Shown: positions 1 through 7,700 of the stretch, piece by piece
Numbering within the stretch: the stretch's first letter is position 1
Layout: the number at the start of each line of letters is the position of its first letter
NCBI RefSeq assembly: GCF_003268275.1
Contig: NZ_QLYR01000004.1
Location: forward strand, 1-64,000
Direction: 5' to 3'
DNA length: 64,000 nucleotides
Origin: Hydrogeniiclostridium mannosilyticum
Lineage (GTDB): Bacteria; Bacillota; Clostridia; Oscillospirales; Acutalibacteraceae
Notes under the pieces: generated by a model
What the model was told of the DNA's origin: nothing
What the model saw: the letters and a program-made list of their open reading frames with translations, nothing else
Databases searched by the model: none
Position numbers and translations under genes: made by a program

Positions 1-607
1 CCTGCAAATTCTCTAAAAAGGTATCGCCCAGCGCCGTGTACTGCCCCCAGTATTTGGAGAGCAGCTTTTTCGCCCAGGTCTGCACCGCCGCAATCGCTAC
101 GGGGATCAGCGGCACACAGACCAGCAGTACAATGGCCGAGGGGATATTGATGAAACATAACACAATAAACAGTGTCAGGGGAGCCAACATCGAATAAAAG
201 AACTGGGGCAGATACGCTCCGAAATAGGTTTCCAGCTGATCGACGCCTTCCACAGCGACCTGCACCACTTCGCTGGTTTTCACCTGTTCCTTGTAGGAAG
301 AACCCAGCCTCAGCAGCTTCTCATAGATTCTCTCCCGCAGGGTTTTCTTTACTGCTTTAGAGGACAAGTAGCTCATCCGGCTGGCTCCTGTGGCGCAGAG
401 GAACCGAATGAGCAGCGCCGCAAGGGCAACTGCCGCTGTTGTCCACAGGGTATCGGTATTGCCGTAGTAAAGGCCGGCAAATAACCCCGTAATGCTGAAC
501 ATCATGGCGATGTTCGCCGCCAGGGAACACCACTGCAATATGACGTTCCCGGCGATGTATTTTTTACTCTCGCTGACCGTTCCGATCAGCCGCTTGTTTA
601 TCATCAT
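1..607 (-). CDS. ABC transporter, transmembrane region (partial, runs off the window)
   Basis: The visible 202 residues form the N-terminal membrane region of an ABC exporter-fold protein. Hydrophobic stretches lie near residues 18-45, 52-70 and 128-165, and a typical intracellular coupling segment (KTLRERIYEKLLRLG) follows the second. The ATPase half would lie outside the window. The ATG at 607 overlaps the stop of the upstream DtxR-type gene (ATGA); a second in-frame ATG is at 604. Position at the end of a haem-uptake operon resembles the extra ABC genes downstream of streptococcal siaABC. The substrate is unknown; haem or siderophore handling is inferred from context. Confidence 0.75.
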   Translation of the reverse strand, partial: MMINKRLIGTVSESKKYIAGNVILQWCSLAANIAMMFSITGLFAGLYYGNTDTLWTTAAVALAALLIRFLCATGASRMSYLSSKAVKKTLRERIYEKLLRLGSSYKEQVKTSEVVQVAVEGVDQLETYFGAYLPQFFYSMLAPLTLFIVLCFINIPSAIVLLVCVPLIPVAIAAVQTWAKKLLSKYWGQYTALGDTFLENLQ

Positions 608-996
608 TTCTGTTTTCCGCCGCCCTTTTCCATTTTTTGAGCCGCCAGGGCCTTTAAGGCCCGGTAGCTCTTCGGACTGACCGCGTGCTCCATCAGACAG
701 GCATCCTCCGCGGCTGTCTTGCCATCCACGCCCAAGGATTCCAGCAAAATTTTGAAAGTCTGGTAGCGTTCCAAGGTCGCTTCGGCTATTTTCTGCCCGG
801 CGTCGGTCAAATGCGCCTCACGGGTGTCGTCCAGAAACAGATAACCTTCTTCCTCCAGCTGCTTGAGGGAAATGGAGACTGTCGGCTTGGACACGCCCAG
901 CTGTTCAGCGATATCCACACCCCAGACATGGCCGTTGTTCTTTTGAAGAAGATAGATGGTTTTTAAATAATCTTCGCGTGTCCTTCGCTGTTTCAC
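604..996 (-). CDS. DtxR/MntR-family metal-dependent transcriptional regulator
   Basis: A 130-residue protein with an N-terminal winged helix (about 5-62, recognition helix around GVSKPTVSISLKQLEEEG) and a helical dimerisation/metal-binding region (65-115). The metal-site cluster C100-x2-E103-H104 is present, as in DtxR C102/E105/H106. The usual histidine of helix 4 (H79 in DtxR) appears replaced by Y78 in LERYQTF, so metal preference may differ. There is no SH3-like third domain, as in MntR. It starts at GTG with AAAGGAGG 11 nt upstream and overlaps the next gene by 4 nt. It sits inside the haem-uptake operon and is a plausible metal- or haem-responsive controller of it, analogous in context to MtsR; this role is inferred. 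Confidence 0.85.
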   Translation of the reverse strand: MKQRRTREDYLKTIYLLQKNNGHVWGVDIAEQLGVSKPTVSISLKQLEEEGYLFLDDTREAHLTDAGQKIAEATLERYQTFKILLESLGVDGKTAAEDACLMEHAVSPKSYRALKALAAQKMEKGGGKQK

Positions 997-1025
997 GCGG
1001 CCTCACGCCTCCTTTCAAATTTTCC

Positions 1026-1802
1026 TTACACCGGAATCACAAAGGGTTTTCCGTCCACGCTCTGGATGTTCAAATCCACGTCGTAAACTTCCTTGACCAG
1101 CTTGCCTGTGATGACTTCTTCCGGCAGCCCGTGGGCAATTATCTTTCCGTCCTTCATGGCGACGATCTCATCGCTGTAATACAAAGACTGGTTGATGTCG
1201 TGAAGCACCATGACAATCGTAATGCCGTATTCCTGATTTAACTGCCGGATGAGCTTAAGGATTTGCAGCTGGTAACGGATGTCCAGATAGGTCGTCGGTT
1301 CGTCCAGAAACAGTACCTTGGTATCCTGCGCCAGCGCCATGGCAATCCATACTCTCTGCTTCTGCCCGCCGGACAGCTCGGACACCGGCTTGTCCTTATG
1401 CTTGTAGGTATGGGTTATTTCCAGCGCCCAGCGGATTTTTTCTTCGTCCTCCTTCGGATCAGGGGAAAGCCCCATGGTGTGATACGGCGTCCGGCCGTAG
1501 CCTACCAGCTTTTCCACGCTCAAATCCACCGGAGCCGTGTTGTACTGATGGACGATGGAAACCATTTTTGCAAAATCCTTGAGCTTCATACCGGAAACGT
1601 TTTCTTCCCGGAGAAAAATCTCGCCTGCATCTGGCTTTAGATTTTTTGTCATTAAATTGAACAGGGTGCTTTTGCCGCAGCCGTTTGCCCCGATGAGGGT
1701 GGTGATTTTCCCCTCGTGAAGCTCCAAATCCAGCCCTTTGAGTACCTGCTGCCTGCCGTAGGCAAAGGAGAGGTTTTTGACGGTAAATACGTTATTGTCC
1801 AT
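1026..1802 (-). CDS. Haem/iron ABC importer, ATP-binding protein (FecE/HtsC-like)
   Basis: A 258-residue ATPase of the iron(III)/haem/B12 importer class. Visible motifs are Walker A GANGCGKST (about 38-46), the Q-loop near HQYN, signature LSGGQKQR (about 143-150), Walker B VLFLDEPT (about 163-170) and the switch His in VLHDINQ. It would energise the permease encoded immediately upstream, whose 3' end it overlaps by 11 nt. Neighbours are the haem-type lipoprotein and NEAT/Shp surface proteins. No defects are seen. Confidence 0.93.
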   Translation of the reverse strand: MDNNVFTVKNLSFAYGRQQVLKGLDLELHEGKITTLIGANGCGKSTLFNLMTKNLKPDAGEIFLREENVSGMKLKDFAKMVSIVHQYNTAPVDLSVEKLVGYGRTPYHTMGLSPDPKEDEEKIRWALEITHTYKHKDKPVSELSGGQKQRVWIAMALAQDTKVLFLDEPTTYLDIRYQLQILKLIRQLNQEYGITIVMVLHDINQSLYYSDEIVAMKDGKIIAHGLPEEVITGKLVKEVYDVDLNIQSVDGKPFVIPV

Positions 1803-2784
1803 AGCTTTGCTTCGACCTCCTCAACAGCAGGATAAAGAACGGACCGCCGACCACCGACATGATAATCGCCGCGCTGATCTCATAGGGCGCCGCGATGGTA
1901 CGCCCCAGGGTGTCCGCCAACAACAGGGTAAACGCCCCCAGCAGGATAGAATACGGCACCAATACCTTGTGGTTGGAGCCTACCAGAAGACGGGCGATAT
2001 GGGGAACAATCAGGCCCAAAAAGCTGATGGGGCCGATGATGGCGGTGGAAATACTCGCCAGCAGTACCGCGATCACCGAAATGACAATCCGGCTTCTTGT
2101 GACGTTCACACCCAAAGAACGGGCGGTCTTGTCCTCCAGCGCCAGCAGATTGCACTGGCCCAGCACGAAGATAGAGGCGATCAGGCCGATTACAACATAC
2201 AAAAGCAGGGTTTGGAAATCGTCCCAGGTCTTCATCGTTATGTTGGCGTTGACAATGCTGGCAACGCCGGAATAGTTGCTCCCTGTGCCTGAATTGAAGG
2301 CGCTCATCAGCCCCGTAAACATGGCGTTGACCGCCACGCCGACCAGGATGATCCGCAGGGGGCTGAGCCCTCCCTTCCAGGAAAGGGAATACACCAGCAG
2401 AAAAGCGATCATCCCGCCCAAGAAGGCGAACAACGGGGTAAAAAAGTACAGCGTGGGGACAAAGGCGGTAATGAGCACCGCCGTCAGGCTCGCGCCGGAA
2501 CTAATCCCGATGATACCGGGATCGGCAAGCGGGTTTTTCATCACCGCCTGCAATAAAACACCGGAAACGGCGGTCGCCGCCCCGCCGAATATGGCGATGA
2601 AGATACGGGGGAACCGCAGGTCGTAAATCGTCGCCACGTTTTCGTTGTATTCTACAAACAATCCTTTGAACAGCTCCAAGGGGCTTACCTTTAGGCTGCC
2701 GGTATTGACGGCAATCAGAAACAGCGCCAGCAGCCCCAAAGCGGTAATGACAAAGGACAATATTTTCTTTCGGTTGCTTACCAC
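1792..2784 (-). CDS. Haem/iron ABC importer, permease (FecCD/HtsB-like)
   Basis: About 330 residues with some ten hydrophobic segments, FecCD/BtuC family. Conserved features include NPLADPGIIGISSGA near the N-terminal third and GPISFLGLIVPHIAR near residue 260. The start is decided by the ribosome-binding site: AAGGAGG at 2795-2801 sits only 1 nt from an ATG at 2793 but 10 nt from the in-frame GTG at 2784, so GTG is preferred. It forms the membrane channel for the upstream lipoprotein and downstream ATPase. A hairpin lies between the lipoprotein gene and this one. Confidence 0.92.
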   Translation of the reverse strand: MVSNRKKILSFVITALGLLALFLIAVNTGSLKVSPLELFKGLFVEYNENVATIYDLRFPRIFIAIFGGAATAVSGVLLQAVMKNPLADPGIIGISSGASLTAVLITAFVPTLYFFTPLFAFLGGMIAFLLVYSLSWKGGLSPLRIILVGVAVNAMFTGLMSAFNSGTGSNYSGVASIVNANITMKTWDDFQTLLLYVVIGLIASIFVLGQCNLLALEDKTARSLGVNVTRSRIVISVIAVLLASISTAIIGPISFLGLIVPHIARLLVGSNHKVLVPYSILLGAFTLLLADTLGRTIAAPYEISAAIIMSVVGGPFFILLLRRSKQSYGQ

Positions 2785-2800
2785 AGAACACATACCTCCT

Positions 2801-2842
2801 TAAAAAGTGGGCCGGGATTCTCCCGACAGGAAAAGCCCGGCC
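2801..2842 (-). terminator. Intra-operon hairpin with T-run (attenuator-like)
   Basis: GGCCGGG at 2810-2816 pairs with CCCGGCC at 2836-2842. On the minus strand the hairpin is followed by CTTTTTA, immediately before the permease Shine-Dalgarno. It may partly terminate, giving more binding protein than permease; that effect is inferred. Confidence 0.5.
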
Positions 2843-2863
2843 GCCTTGGATTTTATTTCAGGG

Positions 2864-3754
2864 TTATTCCTCGCCGTACAGCATGGGCTGAAGCGCTTTC
2901 AAAGCCTCTTCATAGCTGAAATTGGCGCTCATATTGAACAGGTCGGAATCCAGATCGTACACCCGGCCCTCCTGCACCGCCTTGAAATGTTGCCAGATGT
3001 CGTTGGTGGCAAATTCCTCCGCAAACATCTTCCGCGCCTCATCCGGCAGGCCGTGAGCCGCCCGGAGGATTACGTCCGGCTCCTTGGTTTTCATGTCCTC
3101 AGTGTTGGCGAACAGGAATTCCTGTCCGTCTCCATCTCCGTAGACATTGGTGCCGCCCGCCAGTTTTACAAGGCTGCCCACATAGCTGTTGTCGGTGGCG
3201 ATGATATACGAGCCGGGCAGGCCCATGAGCACCAGCACTTGGGGAGATTCCTTGCCGGCGTTTTTCTCCGCGAATTCCGTCATGAAGGAATCAAATTCTG
3301 CCAGCATAACGGCTGCTTCTTCCTCCCGGCCGAATTTCTGGCCCAGCCCCTCAATCGAGGCGTACATCCCTTCCACGCTTTTCAGGTCCAAGAACAGGGA
3401 TTTCTCCCCAATGGAGGCATATTTCGGCTGCAAATCATTTTGCAGGGAGCTGGGGGACAGGATGTAGTCGGGGTTTAACGATTTGATGATCTCCAAATCC
3501 GGGTTCATCGCCATACCCACCGTGGTTAGGCCGTCGTACCGTTCTGGAAGGTCGCTGCTGGATTCGCAGATTCCCACCAGGTCGAGATTCAACCGGTTGC
3601 AGATCTGCGCCACTGCCGGAGAAGTGGCGACAAGGCGCAGCTCTCCGCTCTCATTTGTACTGCTGGTTTCCTCCGGGTGCTGGTTGACGCAGCCGGTGAT
3701 GGAGAACGCCAGCATACCGGCAAGACAGAAGGAAAGGATTTTCTTAATTTTCAT
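2864..3754 (-). CDS. Haem ABC importer, substrate-binding lipoprotein (HtsA/IsdE-like)
   Basis: A 296-residue type III binding protein (TroA/FecB fold). The signal peptide (1-21) ends in a lipobox-like FSITGC, so C22 should be lipidated. Two lobes follow with the usual linker helix. M81 (in TVGMAMNPDLE) and H234 (in RAAHGLP) lie where IsdE and HtsA place their axial haem ligands Met78/79 and His229, which supports haem rather than free iron as ligand. It is 14 nt downstream of the Shp-like gene and 70 nt upstream of the permease, with a hairpin in the gap. The ligand assignment rests on position and motif, not on an alignment that could be run here. Confidence 0.88.
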   Translation of the reverse strand: MKIKKILSFCLAGMLAFSITGCVNQHPEETSSTNESGELRLVATSPAVAQICNRLNLDLVGICESSSDLPERYDGLTTVGMAMNPDLEIIKSLNPDYILSPSSLQNDLQPKYASIGEKSLFLDLKSVEGMYASIEGLGQKFGREEEAAVMLAEFDSFMTEFAEKNAGKESPQVLVLMGLPGSYIIATDNSYVGSLVKLAGGTNVYGDGDGQEFLFANTEDMKTKEPDVILRAAHGLPDEARKMFAEEFATNDIWQHFKAVQEGRVYDLDSDLFNMSANFSYEEALKALQPMLYGEE

Positions 3755-3768
3755 AATAACCCCTTTCC

Positions 3769-4725
3769 TTACTTTTTCTGAAAGGGATTTTTACCCTTTT
3801 TGAAGAAACAGAAATACCACACGCAGCCGCCGGCAATCGCCACGACCACAATGCCGCCAATCACCCACCAGATGATGGGATTACCTCCGCTGTTGCTTTC
3901 CTCCGCTTCGGAGGAGCTATTATTCACCGCATTTCCGGATTCGTCAAATTCCATTAGGCCGCCTGCGGTTGAGGAGCTGCTTTCATTAGAGGATACCGAA
4001 GAGGAAGCCTCCTCATTGCTGGAGGGCTCGCTGCTGGAAGCCTCCGACGAGGAAGGAGCGGCAGAACTTGTTGTTTGACTGGAAGGAGCCTCACTGGAGG
4101 AAGGTTCCTGCGCGGAGGGCTGCTGATTAGAAGGGGTTTGCGGGGTGGTCTGGGCCGGAGTGTTGGGTTCCGGCTCGGGCTGTTCGACCTTAACGCTGGT
4201 GACGAAATCTCCGGAACCGGACTGGAGATTTCCTACTGTTATGTAAAAGATAACCTCGCGGCCCATGGGGACAACATACATATTGCAGCGGATGATGGCG
4301 TTTTCACTGGGAACCTTCATCCGAAAATCGGTCGTATTGTTGGAGTAATCCTCCTGCATCACCGTAGCGGAAACTGCGGAAAAGCTTCCGCTGCGGCTGG
4401 CGTCCACCTGGAAATTCGGATTTTGAATGTTATCCATCAGGTTCAGACGGATGGTGACATAGGTATTGCCTTGGGGATCGACCTCAACCAGAGCGGCTTT
4501 ATTGAGGGCGCTGTCGGTCATGGACTGGCCGAGAACGTAGGAACCCTCCCCGCCGGAATCCTCAATTTTTCCGGTCGTGGGGTGCTTATAATGGGAGGTT
4601 GCGGTGGCGGTGTAAATGCCGTTGGAGGCGGCAAAGGCCGGTATAGCAGTAATGCCCGCCATCAGGGCGAGCATTACCACCACACTGCACACCGCCCGCA
4701 TGAGCTTTGTTGCAGTATTTGTCAT
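3769..4725 (-). CDS. Membrane-anchored haem-binding Shp/NEAT-like surface protein
   Basis: 318 residues: signal peptide (1-33), one Shp/NEAT-type beta domain (about 36-182), a Ser/Pro-rich stalk (about 183-285) and a C-terminal membrane helix (about 288-308) with a short basic tail FFKKGKNPFQKK. This is the topology of streptococcal Shp. M69 (LGQSMTDSAL) and M154 (VVPMGRE) match the spacing of the bis-methionine haem ligands Met66/Met153 of Shp; M149 is an alternative. The family takes haem from a surface receptor and passes it to the binding lipoprotein, here the next gene. It follows the LRR/NEAT gene by 17 nt. The stalk is encoded by repetitive Ser codons and may vary in length. Confidence 0.85.
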   Translation of the reverse strand: MTNTATKLMRAVCSVVVMLALMAGITAIPAFAASNGIYTATATSHYKHPTTGKIEDSGGEGSYVLGQSMTDSALNKAALVEVDPQGNTYVTIRLNLMDNIQNPNFQVDASRSGSFSAVSATVMQEDYSNNTTDFRMKVPSENAIIRCNMYVVPMGREVIFYITVGNLQSGSGDFVTSVKVEQPEPEPNTPAQTTPQTPSNQQPSAQEPSSSEAPSSQTTSSAAPSSSEASSSEPSSNEEASSSVSSNESSSSTAGGLMEFDESGNAVNNSSSEAEESNSGGNPIIWWVIGGIVVVAIAGGCVWYFCFFKKGKNPFQKK

Positions 4726-4742
4726 GTTGTGATCTCCTTCAA

Positions 4743-7700
4743 TTAGGATTCTTCGGATTTACGCTTTTTGGTAATGACGGTTACGCCCATCATACCAGCA
4801 GCAGCCAGTGCCAGCAGAGCGATTGCACCCACATTGGAGGTGTCGCCGGTCTGCGGAGTGTTGGTATTGCCTTGGTTCTGATTGTTCTGTGCGTCGGTAA
4901 TCGTACTGCCTTTTTCGACCAGCGCATAGCTTCCGGCGGTCTTGGTGATAACGGTATAATAACCGTTTTCTACAGCGCCTTTCACCAGAATCTTGCTGCC
5001 GTCGCTCAGGCGATAAGCCGCCACATTCGCGGAATCATAACCTGCTGTGATCGGGAAGCTAATGCTCACAGTACCGTTCGGAGCCACTTCGTTGCCGTCT
5101 GCATCGAGGAATTTCACGTCGTACAGTTTGAATTTCTTACCCACATCGCTGAGGGAGGAAGCTGCCGCGTCATAATCTGTGCCAGAGGTGATTTCAGAAA
5201 CCACGATCTGCACGCCTTCCTCGAATACGCCCTTATCGGCATGAACCTTCACACCGGTTTTGGCGTCGGTGTAATCCACTGCCGGAGATTGTTCTACAGG
5301 CTCTTCCGGTTTAAAGTTCGGATCATCTTCTGTTGTTTCCTTCAGGGTGGACCAGTCGAGCTTCAACAGCACATCCTGGTCGCCGGTGCCGGCGGAAATA
5401 TCCTCCATGACCGGTACGAATGCATGGAGCGGCACATAGCCGTCTTTATCGGCCAGCGCGTCCGCTACCAGCGGGAATTTGATCTGGTCGGGGTACAATT
5501 TGCCAGCATAGGAACCACCAGGCTGATTGAACTCATCGACCAAGTCGCTGCCGTCCGGGTTCTTCTGAGTGGAGAGAACGGTAGCAGGAATCTGGATTCC
5601 TTCAATCGTGCCGTACTCACCGTAGGTATAGCCGTTGTCATAGTAGGACAGCTCGGCAAGATATCCAAACTTATTCAGATAGGCAAGGCCGTGGAAATCC
5701 ATAGTTAAGTAATACTCGCCATCCTCTACGGTCAGCTTGATGTAATGGTTGATAGCGTCGTTACTCATGGATTTTTCTTCACGGTTGGTCTTAATCATTT
5801 CACCATAGACGGAGTACACGCCATCTTTCAGGTTGTTCTTGTCCAGCGAGGAAGATTCGCCGCTGTTCTGGAACAAGGTAACTGCGGTGTTCAGCGCTTT
5901 AGCCGCCGCATCTACTTCGTTCTGGCTGGCCTCCAGGGTATCGTACACAGCCTGAGCATCCGCAATGGCTTCCTGCAAGGCGTTCCATGCTGTGTCAGTA
6001 TGGTTGCCCTTTTCCAGAGCCTTCGCCTCGTTGATGGCAGTTTCCAGAGCGGTCTTGTTGGCGAGCTTGGACTCGTCGATCACCAGGCCGCCTTCGCCGC
6101 CAACCGTCATAGCGGTTTCCAGTTCTTTCGCGGCGTTGTTTACCGCATCCTGAGTGGCAGTGTCATTCCCCGCAATAGTTTGAGCTGCTTCCAGCTTCTC
6201 CAACAGATTTTTCCAGCTGGCATCAGTATAAACGTTGCGTTTTTCGGTGATTTCAATGGCTTTGTTGATCGCAATATTCAAATTCGTGAAATCAACACCC
6301 GTACTCTCCAATTCGTAAACAGAGGAAGTATCGAATATAACACGGCAAGTCGGGGCATAACCCATCGGATAAACCATGGGGCTGATGTATAAATCATCTT
6401 CCAGATTGTCTACATAGATCAAATAAGAACAAGTGTTATTTGCTGCGTCTTTGTTGATGACATCAGCCCGAACTTTGGAACCATCCGCCTTTTTGTAGTC
6501 CAGGTATCCAATAAAGGCCATGTTGTTTGTTGTCAACTCTACTGCATATTGTCCATCAGCCAGTTTAACCGTACCGGTGTGGAGGAAATAGTTGTCCGCC
6601 ATGGAATATGTGTCTTGATGTTCCATCTTCAGGCGTAAATCGATACTGTATTTCTTGCCTTCCTCCAGCTCGTCAACATTGATTCCTTCGCCCACAACCA
6701 GAGACAGGGTATAGGTATTTTCAGCACCAGTTCCGCCATATGCCTTGTCGTTCTTTGTGGTAACTGTAACGGTATTCAAACCGTTTTTCAGGTTTTCTAC
6801 CGTGAAACTTTCACCAATGTTTTTGGTTTCGCCATTAACAGTGACCTTAGTTCCTTCCACACCGCTGTAGGGAGTGAAAGTAAAAGAAGAGGTTTCTTCC
6901 GGTAAGGTGAAGGCACCAGAACCGCCGGCGTTGTTATAGCTAAACTGAATGTTGCCCACATCACTGCGAATCCCAGCGAGATCAGCCAAGTTATCATACA
7001 AGTGCATATTTGGAGCCTTTTTGTTTTTCTCCGTATATGCCTTTAGCTCTGTCTTTATATGTCCGTCCGCCAGGCTTTCAATCATAGTTTCATCGCTGGT
7101 GTTGTCAATATATGCGCGCTCAAAATAACCGCCAAGAGTCAGGCTGCTAAGATTAGAGAGCAAGCCCTCCGGTAAATCCGCAATGGGAGTTTCATAAAGC
7201 GTCAGAGTGGTAAGGGGGGTAGCTTTTGTAACCAAGCCTAACAGATCATCCGGTACTTCTGAGAAATCACAGGATTGAAACTGCAAGGAAGTCAAGGCTT
7301 CTAACCCAGCCCAATTACCAGACAAATCGCTTAGCGCCATACTTCTCAGCGTGAGTCTGGTCAGTTTTTTCAGGGTAAAGAGAGAGTCAGGAAGCTTATC
7401 AAAAGCGCCTCCCGTAATAGAGAGACTTTCCAGATTTTTAAGATTTCCAATTTCTTCAGGGAGTTCTTCAAAATCGCCCGCAGCGCTAAATTCCAAATCT
7501 GTCAAAGAAGTAATCTCAAAAATCTCTTTTGGAATCTCTTTTAAATTGGTGTTGTAAATATCTAATGTAGTAAGACCGGCTTCCTCCAAATTCTCCGGGA
7601 TAACAATTCCGGTGCTTCCAGTATAATGTAAGGTATCTACCCCATTCGCACTGACAAAAAATTCAGGAGAAAACTGGATATTCTCACTTTCCTGGATTCG